Assembly: GCA_023228725.1 (NCBI GenBank)
Contig: JALOAQ010000128.1
Location: 1-7,406 of the forward strand
Source: Bacteroidales bacterium
GTDB lineage: Bacteria > Bacteroidota > Bacteroidia > Bacteroidales > ML635J-15
Direction of reading: 5' to 3'
DNA length: 7,406 bases
Positions 1-7,304 of the stretch are shown piece by piece; position 1 is the first letter of the stretch; each line of letters starts with the position of its first letter. The translations under genes were made by a program, and so were the position numbers. The notes below the pieces were generated by a model, which ran no database searches, was not told where the DNA came from, and saw only the letters and a program-made list of their open reading frames with translations.

Positions 1-102
1 AAATAAACTTCTCAATTATAATAAAATTACTATTTTTACGCTTTTATTTTTAATTCATAAAATAAATATAAACTATGACTGAAAAATTATTTAAACGACT
101 AG
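1..102. repeat. Left copy of 102-bp exact terminal direct repeat
   Basis: Bases 1-102 are identical, base for base, to 7305-7406, the last 102 bases of the window. The repeat holds an AT-rich leader, a promoter-like TATTTTTA box and the first nine codons (plus one base) of a DUF2723-like reading frame. Because both repeat copies coincide exactly with the window ends, the simplest reading is a contig that closes on itself (unit length 7304 bp), either as a circle or as one unit of a tandem array. A chromosomal insert flanked by direct repeats is the alternative. The identity is seen directly; the explanation is inferred. Confidence 0.97.
31..38 (+). promoter_or_regulatory. Possible -7 box upstream of the DUF2723-like start
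   Basis: TATTTTTA matches the Bacteroidota primary-sigma -7 consensus TAnnTTTG at seven of eight positions (A in place of the last G). It lies 36 bases before the ATG at 75, a normal distance. I see no good TTTG -33 box upstream. The same box recurs at 7335-7342 in the right repeat, so any promoter activity is duplicated with the repeat. Confidence 0.35.
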
Positions 103-158
103 ATTATGCAGTCGGCTGGTTCACTTTGCCTGTAGCTGCAAAGAGTAGGCGGTTGTAG
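75..158 (+). pseudogene. Truncated 5' fragment of a DUF2723-like membrane protein gene
   Basis: An open frame from ATG 75 to TAG 156-158 encodes 27 residues beginning MTEKLFKRLDYAVGWFTLPV. From memory, this resembles the extreme N-terminus of Bacteroidota DUF2723 proteins (large multi-pass membrane proteins, probably glycosyltransferase-like). These usually start with a short charged stretch, then a Gly-Trp and a first transmembrane helix leading into a TIEPTASFWDCGEF-type motif. Here the resemblance stops after Val-Ala-Ala (codon 22, about base 140). The frame then reads Lys-Ser-Arg-Arg-Leu-stop, not the rest of the helix. It therefore looks like a gene head cut off by recombination rather than a functional peptide. 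The same start is repeated at 7379, where it may be intact. The family call rests on only about 22 residues. A small standalone peptide is the alternative. Confidence 0.55.
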
Positions 159-182
159 CGGTGCGATATAAGTAGCTTACCC
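96..182. other. GC-richer patch with several short inverted repeats
   Basis: This stretch is clearly richer in G and C than its surroundings. It contains CGACT (96-100) facing AGTCG (110-114), CTTTGC (124-129) facing GCAAAG (138-143), and GTAGGC (145-150) facing GCTTAC (175-180, one G-U pair). The last pair is followed by a T-rich run at 183-193, so it could act as a weak terminator. TGTAGC also occurs as a direct repeat (131-136 and 154-159). Part of this is explained by coding sequence of the DUF2723-like fragment, but bases 141-182 are not. It may be a recombination junction or a folded RNA; I cannot tell which. Confidence 0.45.
124..143. other. Recombination-site-like inverted repeat at the gene breakpoint
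   Basis: Six-base arms CTTTGC and GCAAAG flank the eight-base spacer CTGTAGCT. This geometry is compatible with a tyrosine-recombinase core site. It sits exactly where the DUF2723-like frame stops resembling its family (the GCA codon at 138-140). An arm pair this short can occur by chance, and no recombinase gene is present in the window. Confidence 0.3.
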
Positions 183-234
183 TTTTTTATTTTATTTACA
201 TTAAAACAAAATACATGAAAAAACTACAAATTCA

Positions 235-263
235 TATGATGTAAATAAAAAAATGTATATTTG
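235..263 (+). promoter_or_regulatory. Bacteroidota-type promoter of the lipoprotein gene
   Basis: TATATTTG at 256-263 is a perfect match to the TAnnTTTG -7 consensus of the Bacteroidota primary sigma factor. A TATG at 235-238, 17 bases upstream, matches the TTTG -33 box at three of four positions. Transcription would start near 270, giving a leader of about 38 bases before the ATG at 308. The leader is A/T-rich without a Shine-Dalgarno site, as is usual in this phylum. Confidence 0.6.
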
Positions 264-307
264 CATTAAATTTTAAATTATTTTTAAGTATTAAATTAAT
301 AAAAAAT

Positions 308-853
308 ATGAAAGCACGATTTTTAATTTTAGCAATAATTGTTGCATTTTTAACAGTTAATATAGGTTGTAAAAAAGAAGGCTGTACAGATCCTTTTGCG
401 ACTAATTACGACTCTGAAGCAGAAAAAGATGATGGTTCATGCACATATCCACAAGTTGACCCAAATCCTGACCCAAATCCTGACCCAAATCCTGACCCAA
501 ATCCTGACCCAAATCCTGACCCAAATCCGAACACAGATCCAAGAGAAGCTTATTTAGGAAGCTATTGGGTTACAGATAGCACATGGATGATGGGTGAGTA
601 TAGTGGAGAAACTTCTTATGCTCTCCAAATTACAACAGGTAATACAAAAAGCGACACTATATACTTAAACAATCTTTTAAATAGAGGAAAATCATTCTTT
701 GCCATAATGGCAGGAAGTAACTTTTCCATACCATCGCAACAAGTAGATGGACCGTATTATATTACAGGTAGTGGTAACTTTAACAATAATGTGATTACCT
801 ATAAAACTTCAGGCGACATTTACGAAAATAGAGGCACTGGAACGAAACAATAA
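308..853 (+). CDS. Small lipoprotein with DPNP-repeat linker
   Basis: This 181-aa protein is probably anchored in a membrane by lipidation. Residues 1-20 form a short basic plus hydrophobic signal peptide, followed by a lipobox-like Asn-Ile-Gly-Cys with Cys21 as the predicted lipidated residue. Residues 25-45 carry GCTDPFATNYD...DDGSC, a short Cys-containing motif common in Bacteroidota surface and secreted proteins. Residues 51-74 are six Asp-Pro-Asn-Pro repeats, a stiff, unstructured spacer. Residues 80-181 look like a small beta-rich globular domain (YLGSYWVTDS...SIPSQQVDGPYYITGSGNFN) of the kind found at the C-terminus of many Bacteroidota lipoproteins; the ligand is unknown. The protein looks complete. 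It has its own promoter and is separated by 199 bases from the next gene, so it need not share the function of the downstream cluster. Lipoprotein: high confidence. Function: unknown. Confidence 0.9.
   Translation: MKARFLILAIIVAFLTVNIGCKKEGCTDPFATNYDSEAEKDDGSCTYPQVDPNPDPNPDPNPDPNPDPNPDPNPNTDPREAYLGSYWVTDSTWMMGEYSGETSYALQITTGNTKSDTIYLNNLLNRGKSFFAIMAGSNFSIPSQQVDGPYYITGSGNFNNNVITYKTSGDIYENRGTGTKQ
458..529 (+). repeat. Six tandem 12-bp units encoding DPNP
   Basis: The unit GACCCAAATCCT is repeated six times head to tail; the first five copies are identical and the sixth ends in G instead of T. Each unit encodes Asp-Pro-Asn-Pro, so gain or loss of units by slippage keeps the lipoprotein in frame and only changes linker length. 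The near-perfect identity at DNA level suggests recent expansion. Confidence 0.97.
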
Positions 854-1052
854 AAAAGAGATTAATTTACACTCATACCGTGTTATTTATTAAAAATTAA
901 ATAATTAGTAAAACATAAATTGTCAATGTTAATAAAAATTTATAAAAGCAAATAAACTATTAAATATTAATAATATTTAGAATTGCAATTACACAATAAA
1001 AATTGAAATTTACCGTTTCTTTATTATATAAAAATTTTAAAATAATTTTATA
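854..1052 (+). promoter_or_regulatory. AT-rich intergenic region, probable promoter of the three-gene cluster
   Basis: These 199 bases hold no gene. They contain an A/T-only hairpin (961-968 with 972-979), the 10-bp palindrome AATTGCAATT (981-990), and TACCGTTT at 1011-1018, a poor match (six of eight) to the TAnnTTTG -7 box, 34 bases before the ATG at 1053. The palindrome and hairpin could be operator sites, but symmetric A/T runs are common by chance in sequence of this composition. A promoter somewhere here is likely because the downstream genes are tightly packed; its exact position is not clear. Confidence 0.4.
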
Positions 1053-3974
1053 ATGAAAGCACAACACATGTTTTATCCACATCTTATTGTAAGTAACGTT
1101 AGTAAAATATCAAATGATATTACAACAAACAATGTTATTACTTATTCTTCAACTCCTAGTCAATTTATGTCAAGCCTTATTGACCTTAAAGAAAATGGCG
1201 ATTTTTTGGATAGTTTCATAACAGTTGCAAAAACGTATAAGGATCAAAATGCTGATTCTATACTAAAGAAAAGCGAATTATTAACACTATTTCCTCAATA
1301 CGATATTATTCTTGAAGCTCTAAACAATAAAGACACTGAATACTTTCTAAATTTAGATTCTAACATTTTCAATGCTATTTCCAATGAACTAAGTTTTTGG
1401 GACAATTCAATAGCCTCGTTTATTCTAAATGACAAAACTTCCATTGCTAATGATCTAACAAATTCTGTAAAAATCATAAGCTTGTTGAAAAGAATTCAAA
1501 CTGGACTTCTTAATACTCCTGAGAAGATACTTACATTTTGGAATAAATCATATTTAGCTTATCCTTCATCTATTTTTCCATTACCTAAAAAAGAGATTAA
1601 AGTTCCTGAAGTTCCTACCCCTAATCCCCCTACAGCATCAAGATTAAATGAACTACAGCACAATTTAAATACTCTAAATTTGGCAAGAAAAGAAATTTTA
1701 AAGGCATTTAAATTTCAAAACCAAAAATTACAATTTACAAAAGCAACTAAAGAGGAATATCAAAATTTTTTGCAAGCAAGTATAAACGAAGATAAACTAA
1801 GAGACAATGTTTTGAAACATGATATTTCTATTAATTTAGACCAAGAATTTGAGGCATATTCAAAAGAGAAAAATAGTGAAGAATTAATGCCAGACTATTA
1901 CAATCTACTTCCTAAAGAGACTTTAGATTTATTAAAAAATTTAGGTTACACAGATACAAACATAAACGTTGATCACACTATTTCATCTATTGATGCACAA
2001 GTTTCAGAAATAAGTTCAGAAATGGCACAATATATAAAACCTGATCAGCAAATATTAATCGGCACTACACTTATCTCTGTGAACAATTCTGTTTATGAAG
2101 ACGTTTTGTGTAATAATCAAGAAATTCTAAGTCATTGCGAACTATTAAAAAAACTTATTTCAGAAACACCAGATAAAACATATGTTCAAATTCTTGGTAT
2201 GGGTAACTACAATATAATTAAACAAGAATTACTAAGATACGAAGCTGATGAAATTGCTGAAATAGAAAATATTTTAAAAGGAGAATCAAAAGAAAAAACA
2301 CATAGAAATTTAAAAATACGAGAAGACAGTTATTATATAGAAACAGAAACATCAGAAGAAACTGAAACCAATTTTAGAACTGCTGATAGATTTGAAATGT
2401 CCAAAGAAATTAATTCTATGATTTCGCAATCAACCCAATTAGAAGCAGGTCTATCGTTAAGTGTGGGTTATGGTCCTGTAAAACTAACCGCTAACGTTGG
2501 ATATGCTACAGCTTCATCATCTGCCGAAGCAACCTCTACGGCAGTAAGCAATGCAAAAGAAGTAACTCAGCAAGCAATGCATAGGATAGAAGAAAGAGTG
2601 CTAGAAAAAAGAGCTGTTAAAAATATAAACGAAGTAGAAGTTATAAATCTTCATAAAATTGACAATTCAACAGGGACTAATCACATAAATGGCTTTTATT
2701 ATTGGGTAGATAAAGTATATAAAAATCAGATTTATAATTTGGGGAAAAGACTTATGCTTGAATTTCTAATACCTGAGCCAGCTGCTTATCATATATATAG
2801 TAATGCTTTCTCTAAAAAAGAAGGTGTAACTATAGCAAAACCTATCGACCCTAAAACACACTCAAATGAAGGTCTTATAAATCCGCTTAAATCATTTAAA
2901 GACATTGACAGATCTAATTACCATTTATGGGCTACTTTATATAATGCTCATGATATTCCCATTCCTCCTACAGAATTCGTAATTATAGCAAAATCTTATG
3001 CGTTAGACTATACTCCAGGAGGAAAATTATGGCACAGCAAAGAATTTAATGATTTAACTGTCCCTGCTGGATACGAAGCAAAAATTGCCGAAGTAAGAAT
3101 TGCTTTTTCTAGTGGAAGCAATAGGTATATTCAAGGATATATAGGCAGGCATTTTATACATACATATTCTAATGGTCATGGAAGAAAAATTATACTTAAT
3201 AATGAAACAGATATAGTACCATTCTCAATAAGAGGTAATTTTGATGAATATGCAATTAACGTTGAAGTAATATGTCAACTTTCGTCAAATGGATATGAAA
3301 AATGGCAAAAAGAAGCATATGGAACTATCATAAATGCCTACAATACCATGAAGTCAGAATATGACAATCAAGTTGCTAGTTTAGAAACATCAATTTCAAT
3401 CTCTGGACAAAATCCTGCAGAAAATAGAAAAGTTGAGAAAACAGAATTAAAAAAATGGGCAATTGAGCTACTTACACTTCAACGATTCGAGGGTTTTAAT
3501 GCAATGCATAGAGCAATAGATGGACATCCAGAAATAAATTTTAATGAAGCAATCAATGAAGGAAATTTTGTTAAGTTCTTTGAACAATCAATAGAATGGG
3601 AAAATATGACTTACTTATTTTACCCTTATTTTTGGGGTAAAAGAGAAAGATGGTCAACAATTCGCCAACTAAGTGATACAGATCATTCTTTTTCAGAGTT
3701 CTTAAAAGCTGGGTATGCAAGAGTTGTCGTTCCTGTTAATCCTAAATTTACAGAAGCAATATTGCATTACTTAAATTCTGGCGAAATATGGCTTGGCGAG
3801 GCTCTTCCTGCATTAAATGACGAATTGTATTTATCTATTGTTGATGAGATTACACAATCAAATAACAATACTGATGGCATTCCTATAGGAGAACCTTGGG
3901 AAACTAGAATTCCAACAAATCTTGTTATGCTAACAGATAAAATTCCAGAAAATTTGCCAGGTTGCGGTAGTTAA
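1053..3974 (+). CDS. Large leaderless protein, possible pore-forming or effector protein
   Basis: This 973-aa protein has no signal peptide and no obvious hydrophobic transmembrane helix. Residues 1-170 are mainly helical and a Pro/Lys linker follows (about 175-195). Residues 196-370 are helical with coiled-coil character. Residues 395-418 are charged (RYEADEIAEIENILKGESKE then THR), followed by a Glu/Thr-rich stretch (425-450). Residues 463-488 alternate polar and apolar side chains with glycines (LEAGLSLSVGYG then PVKLTANVGYATA), and a Ser/Ala/Thr-rich segment (488-500) and a long charged helix (500-530) follow. This resembles a membrane-inserting beta-hairpin. Conserved-looking blocks are WVDKVYKNQIYNLGKRLMLE (551-570) with FLIPEPAAYHIY after it, and WENMTYLFYPYFWGKRERW (849-867). 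From memory, similar blocks occur in large uncharacterised proteins of diverse bacteria, so this appears to be a full-length member of a broad, unnamed family. It is first in a cluster with a peptidase-like and an exported protein. A pore-forming or effector role is inference; a structural role is possible. Confidence 0.85.
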   Translation: MKAQHMFYPHLIVSNVSKISNDITTNNVITYSSTPSQFMSSLIDLKENGDFLDSFITVAKTYKDQNADSILKKSELLTLFPQYDIILEALNNKDTEYFLNLDSNIFNAISNELSFWDNSIASFILNDKTSIANDLTNSVKIISLLKRIQTGLLNTPEKILTFWNKSYLAYPSSIFPLPKKEIKVPEVPTPNPPTASRLNELQHNLNTLNLARKEILKAFKFQNQKLQFTKATKEEYQNFLQASINEDKLRDNVLKHDISINLDQEFEAYSKEKNSEELMPDYYNLLPKETLDLLKNLGYTDTNINVDHTISSIDAQVSEISSEMAQYIKPDQQILIGTTLISVNNSVYEDVLCNNQEILSHCELLKKLISETPDKTYVQILGMGNYNIIKQELLRYEADEIAEIENILKGESKEKTHRNLKIREDSYYIETETSEETETNFRTADRFEMSKEINSMISQSTQLEAGLSLSVGYGPVKLTANVGYATASSSAEATSTAVSNAKEVTQQAMHRIEERVLEKRAVKNINEVEVINLHKIDNSTGTNHINGFYYWVDKVYKNQIYNLGKRLMLEFLIPEPAAYHIYSNAFSKKEGVTIAKPIDPKTHSNEGLINPLKSFKDIDRSNYHLWATLYNAHDIPIPPTEFVIIAKSYALDYTPGGKLWHSKEFNDLTVPAGYEAKIAEVRIAFSSGSNRYIQGYIGRHFIHTYSNGHGRKIILNNETDIVPFSIRGNFDEYAINVEVICQLSSNGYEKWQKEAYGTIINAYNTMKSEYDNQVASLETSISISGQNPAENRKVEKTELKKWAIELLTLQRFEGFNAMHRAIDGHPEINFNEAINEGNFVKFFEQSIEWENMTYLFYPYFWGKRERWSTIRQLSDTDHSFSEFLKAGYARVVVPVNPKFTEAILHYLNSGEIWLGEALPALNDELYLSIVDEITQSNNNTDGIPIGEPWETRIPTNLVMLTDKIPENLPGCGS

Positions 3975-3989
3975 AAATATTAAACTATA

Positions 3990-5981
3990 ATGAATAAGCC
4001 AAGTTATATAAATATTTATCAAACTATAAGTCCTAATAAATTCTACGCTTATAGTAAATGGATACCTGAAATTTGTTTTGGAATTAAACTGGGTTCTAAT
4101 GAACAATCATCTTTTATAAGCAACCATATAAACGGTCACTTTTCATATAACGTTAATCCAAAATATTATCCAATATCAGCGACACCTCAAACAGAACAAG
4201 AAGCAAAAAAATATCTCTATAAAGCAATCAACGAATTTAATTCAAAATTATCAAATGTAAGTAAAAACAACAGTGCGTTTCCAAAAGATTTTCCTTCCTT
4301 ATTTAATAACAACCATATATCGTTAAAAGGAATAGAACCTACATATAATGAGCAATGTACCCATATCATTAGTTGGCGTGCATTATTTGGTATTGAGTTA
4401 AAAACTTTTTCATCTTCAAGTCCATACGAAAACAAATCGAACAAAACGACATTAGAGGGTGAGTCAATTATCATCGAAATTTCAGGCAATAAAATCGTTG
4501 TTTTAAATTACAATCATACTCCCATTATAAAGAGGAAGGAATCTTTAATTATCCCTGATGAAAACTCATATTTTATCTACAAAAAGATTAATCAAAATAC
4601 TATTGCACCATATTATTTAACTTCTAGAGGATACATACCTGCCTGTAAGGATAGTGTAGCTTTATTAACACAACCTGTAAGTTATGGTTGGCTAAATCCA
4701 ATAAGTACAGAAAAAGGATTATGTAAAAGTAGAATAACACTATCAAACATCATACAGCCAAGCAACGATTTACCGGGTTCTGCCAAAATCGTAATCTCCA
4801 TGGATTATAGAATTATTACTTTAGGAGAAGGAGCTGTTGATAACATCTCAATTATTAATTCAGAAGAGTTTTCAAAATTATTTAGACTAGGCAATGCACC
4901 TGGTGAATATAATAACTTTCTAAAAGTAAAGTCTCTGCCAACTAATGAATCTATTGCTATTTTACTAACAAAAGAAGAGGAGCGTCTGAGTAAAAAGTTA
5001 GATAAAACTACAAGAAAACCAATTTTTAATAATTACTACAAGGTGCAAATTGAATATCAATTTAACCTTGACACAACATCAAACCTTAATTTATGGGAAG
5101 GAATTAAATGGTTGATAAAATGTCCCCACTCTAGAGGGTTAATATCACTGCTACCCTTTGATAAAGCTGTTGAAAATTGGTATCATTACAATAATACTTT
5201 AACCTTAGATGACATAAAAAATGAAATAAAAGAAGAAAAAGATTACTATAACGAAGAAGATATACACACAATATTTATTCTAACAAAAAAGGAATCTATT
5301 CTACCATTAAGGGCGGAAATTTACATGTTTTTTTTAAAAAATATAATTGCAGATAATACTGCTAAATATTCTAATAGTAATTTATTTATATCTACAAAAA
5401 GCCGTGGATTTCTTGATAATAAATTCATTTTTTCAAACCAAGAATTTATATTATTTTTAAGTTCAATAGGATCCTCACTATATTTAGACAAGTTAGATGA
5501 TAATTCTAAACCTTGGAAAGAAATAGAAGAATTGGATCAGTATATCAATGAAAAATTACCTATATTTATCGAACATCTTATAACAGATTCTATTAAAAGA
5601 TTTAAAAAACTCAAAGCACAAATAGCAGCTACCTCCATAATAGGTGCCACACCAGAAGGAAACAATGTGGATATAAAACAAAATATTATAATTTTAAACC
5701 ACTTACTTTTTGGAAAAAGTTCAATAAATAAAAAGTTTTATTTTGGAGGAATGACTCCAACTGAAGTTTTAGTTCACGAGGTTGGTCATAATCTTGCTAG
5801 CTCCTTTGTACATAAATACACAACTAAAGAATTAGCAGAAGGTGCTAATGATGGAACATATGAATATAATCAAGTAGGCTTACAAAGCAATGAAAACAAA
5901 AAAATTTATCCTACTTTACTCGACAATACCATACAAATTATAAACGATACATTTAACAGAAAAAACATGACTATTTTATGA
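3990..5981 (+). CDS. Leaderless protein with C-terminal HExxH zinc-peptidase motif
   Basis: This 663-aa protein starts 15 bases after the preceding stop. It has no signal peptide or transmembrane helix. Residues 1-550 match no family I recognise; they look like mixed alpha/beta sequence with a charged helical stretch (about 405-425). Near the C-terminus, TPTEVLVHEVGHNLASSFVH (589-608) holds the zinc-peptidase signature HEVGH (His596, Glu597, His600). The metzincin pattern HExxHxxGxxH is absent: His608 lies too far out, and the third ligand may be Glu614, Glu617 or another residue. The tail (GTYEYNQVGLQSN at 622-634, PTLLDNTIQIIND at 641-653) recalls, from memory, endings of C-terminal metallopeptidase toxin domains on Rhs-like and other effectors. 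A peptidase acting on an unknown protein target, delivered by a specialised secretion route, is plausible but inferred. It overlaps the next gene by 4 bases. Confidence 0.85.
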   Translation: MNKPSYINIYQTISPNKFYAYSKWIPEICFGIKLGSNEQSSFISNHINGHFSYNVNPKYYPISATPQTEQEAKKYLYKAINEFNSKLSNVSKNNSAFPKDFPSLFNNNHISLKGIEPTYNEQCTHIISWRALFGIELKTFSSSSPYENKSNKTTLEGESIIIEISGNKIVVLNYNHTPIIKRKESLIIPDENSYFIYKKINQNTIAPYYLTSRGYIPACKDSVALLTQPVSYGWLNPISTEKGLCKSRITLSNIIQPSNDLPGSAKIVISMDYRIITLGEGAVDNISIINSEEFSKLFRLGNAPGEYNNFLKVKSLPTNESIAILLTKEEERLSKKLDKTTRKPIFNNYYKVQIEYQFNLDTTSNLNLWEGIKWLIKCPHSRGLISLLPFDKAVENWYHYNNTLTLDDIKNEIKEEKDYYNEEDIHTIFILTKKESILPLRAEIYMFFLKNIIADNTAKYSNSNLFISTKSRGFLDNKFIFSNQEFILFLSSIGSSLYLDKLDDNSKPWKEIEELDQYINEKLPIFIEHLITDSIKRFKKLKAQIAATSIIGATPEGNNVDIKQNIIILNHLLFGKSSINKKFYFGGMTPTEVLVHEVGHNLASSFVHKYTTKELAEGANDGTYEYNQVGLQSNENKKIYPTLLDNTIQIINDTFNRKNMTIL

Positions 5982-7189
5982 AAAAATTATTTTTTATATG
6001 TGTTTTTATCTTTTTCAGTACTTTAATAAAATCTCAAGACACTTTAATTTTTAAAGGTAAAATTTTCACACCAATATTTTTAATCGACATACAACGTTTT
6101 AGGTTCGAAGAACTTGTATGTTATGATTTTTGGTTTCATGGTGGTTTTGAAACTTTTTGGCTTCCAATAGATGAACATTTTAACTACTTACCTTATAGCA
6201 AAAAGTGCCTATTTATTTCAAAAACTTATTATAGTGGTTTGCGTCTTGACAAAGACTTTGTTATAGAAAATAATTGGGATTCTTTTGAGTTACCATCGAT
6301 TCATAAAAGAGAAATAACACACGACTCACCTGTTTTTGAATCATACGAGTTAACTGTTGGAAATATCTTTAAAAACTATTGTAATTGTGATAAAGTTCAT
6401 TTTTATATTTTAGATGTTGAATTTAAATACATTTATTTGGGAGCATATAAATGGGACATTTTTAACTTTAATGGAAAAAGCACAAAAGACCTGTTATTTT
6501 TTAGACATAAAACTCCAGTATATTTAATTACCGAAATAATGTATATGAAGCCATATAAACCAAAGCAATCAACAAATCCATATCTTATTAAATATACAGA
6601 AAGAAGTGATTCACTATATAATAATTATTTCACATTTATAAAAAAAGACAGTAGTGAAATTGAAGGCAGATTTACACAATATTACATACCAGACTATCAA
6701 AATCAATATGCAGGTGGAGGAAGTTTTGTAGAAACCAAGCAGTTTCTTATACTTGATTATGCTCCACCCCCTTTAAAAGACACAATAATTTATACATATA
6801 ATGAACAACATCCTGACAAAATTTATCTCAAAATGAAAAATCGTTGGGGAGAGCCTATAATTCCTTATCCAAAGATAACAATATTTGACTCTTTAAATAA
6901 CAAAACTAATTACCGTCCAAACATTGCTAGCCACCCACTATGGGATATTGAATTTCCATACGACAGCTTAAACTTTATTACTATACGTATTAAATTTATG
7001 TCAGATAACAATGAGTATGAAATAAAAATTCCAAATAACATAAATGAAATTACAATAGTTAAAAATATGAAGCATGACAAAATAATTTATTTTGATGAAA
7101 AAGTAAAGTTACGCAAACTAAAAAATGGGAATATTTTGAAATGTAAAAATAAAAATACTTTTAAAATATTAGAAAAAGCAAATCTATAA
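5978..7189 (+). CDS. Sec-exported protein of unknown function, possible partner or immunity protein
   Basis: This 403-aa protein begins at an ATG that overlaps the upstream stop codon (ATGA, 5978-5981), which strongly suggests translational coupling to the peptidase-like gene. Residues 1-19 are a Sec signal peptide (Lys-Lys then a Phe/Ile-rich core), with likely cleavage near Ser19-Gln20, giving a mature start QDTLIF typical of Bacteroidota periplasmic or secreted proteins. There is no lipobox, no transmembrane helix beyond the signal, and no obvious C-terminal type IX sorting domain. The mature protein is rich in Tyr, Phe, Lys and Asn. It has a Cys-Asn-Cys at 135-137, a GGG stretch at 246-248, and a beta-rich C-terminal half (about 285-365) that might be an Ig- or carboxypeptidase-regulatory-like sandwich. 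Its position after a leaderless putative toxin fits a periplasmic immunity protein, but 403 aa is large for that role. It could equally be an accessory component. Confidence 0.85.
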   Translation: MKKLFFICVFIFFSTLIKSQDTLIFKGKIFTPIFLIDIQRFRFEELVCYDFWFHGGFETFWLPIDEHFNYLPYSKKCLFISKTYYSGLRLDKDFVIENNWDSFELPSIHKREITHDSPVFESYELTVGNIFKNYCNCDKVHFYILDVEFKYIYLGAYKWDIFNFNGKSTKDLLFFRHKTPVYLITEIMYMKPYKPKQSTNPYLIKYTERSDSLYNNYFTFIKKDSSEIEGRFTQYYIPDYQNQYAGGGSFVETKQFLILDYAPPPLKDTIIYTYNEQHPDKIYLKMKNRWGEPIIPYPKITIFDSLNNKTNYRPNIASHPLWDIEFPYDSLNFITIRIKFMSDNNEYEIKIPNNINEITIVKNMKHDKIIYFDEKVKLRKLKNGNILKCKNKNTFKILEKANL

Positions 7190-7224
7190 AAACACATATT
7201 ATTATTTCCAAATAAGTTTACATT

Positions 7225-7265
7225 ATAAAAGAAACTTTTCCCATATGCAAAAAAGTTTATCTTAT
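7225..7265 (+). terminator. AT-rich hairpin, probable terminator of the three-gene cluster
   Basis: Arms at 7225-7239 and 7251-7265 can pair at 13 of 15 positions, including a perfect inner 8-bp stem (AAACTTTT with AAAAGTTT) around an 11-base loop. The hairpin begins 36 bases after the stop of the exported-protein gene and precedes the DUF2723-like promoter region, where a terminator is expected. The stem is A/T-rich and lacks a clean trailing T-run, so termination strength is uncertain. The near symmetry would allow it to work in either direction. Confidence 0.5.
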
Positions 7266-7304
7266 AAAATAAATGTATCATTAAGCTTTTTAATAATTTT
7301 AACA

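Noticed and set aside
103..165. Possible tRNA (contains GGTTCAC and nearby stems)
   Set aside because: No complete cloverleaf, no proper anticodon arm or acceptor stem, and most of the stretch reads as DUF2723-like coding sequence.
75..185. Integron attC-like recombination site
   Set aside because: Neither the RYYYAAC nor the GTTRRRY end motif is present at suitable positions on either strand, and no cassette array is seen.
458..529. CRISPR-like repeat array
   Set aside because: The 12-bp units are contiguous with no spacers and encode an in-frame protein linker.
1026..1052. Inverted repeat TATAAAA/TTTTATA just before the ATG at 1053
   Set aside because: It is pure A/T low-complexity sequence; such symmetry is expected by chance here.
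308..1064. The lipoprotein and 973-aa genes both start ATGAAAGCAC, suggesting a duplicated gene start
   Set aside because: Upstream and downstream sequences are not otherwise similar beyond A/T richness, and ATGAAA starts are common.
5328..5341. T8-A6 homopolymer run in the 663-aa gene as a phase-variation switch
   Set aside because: The frame is intact through it, and runs of this length are common in this AT-rich sequence; there is no supporting sign of variation.
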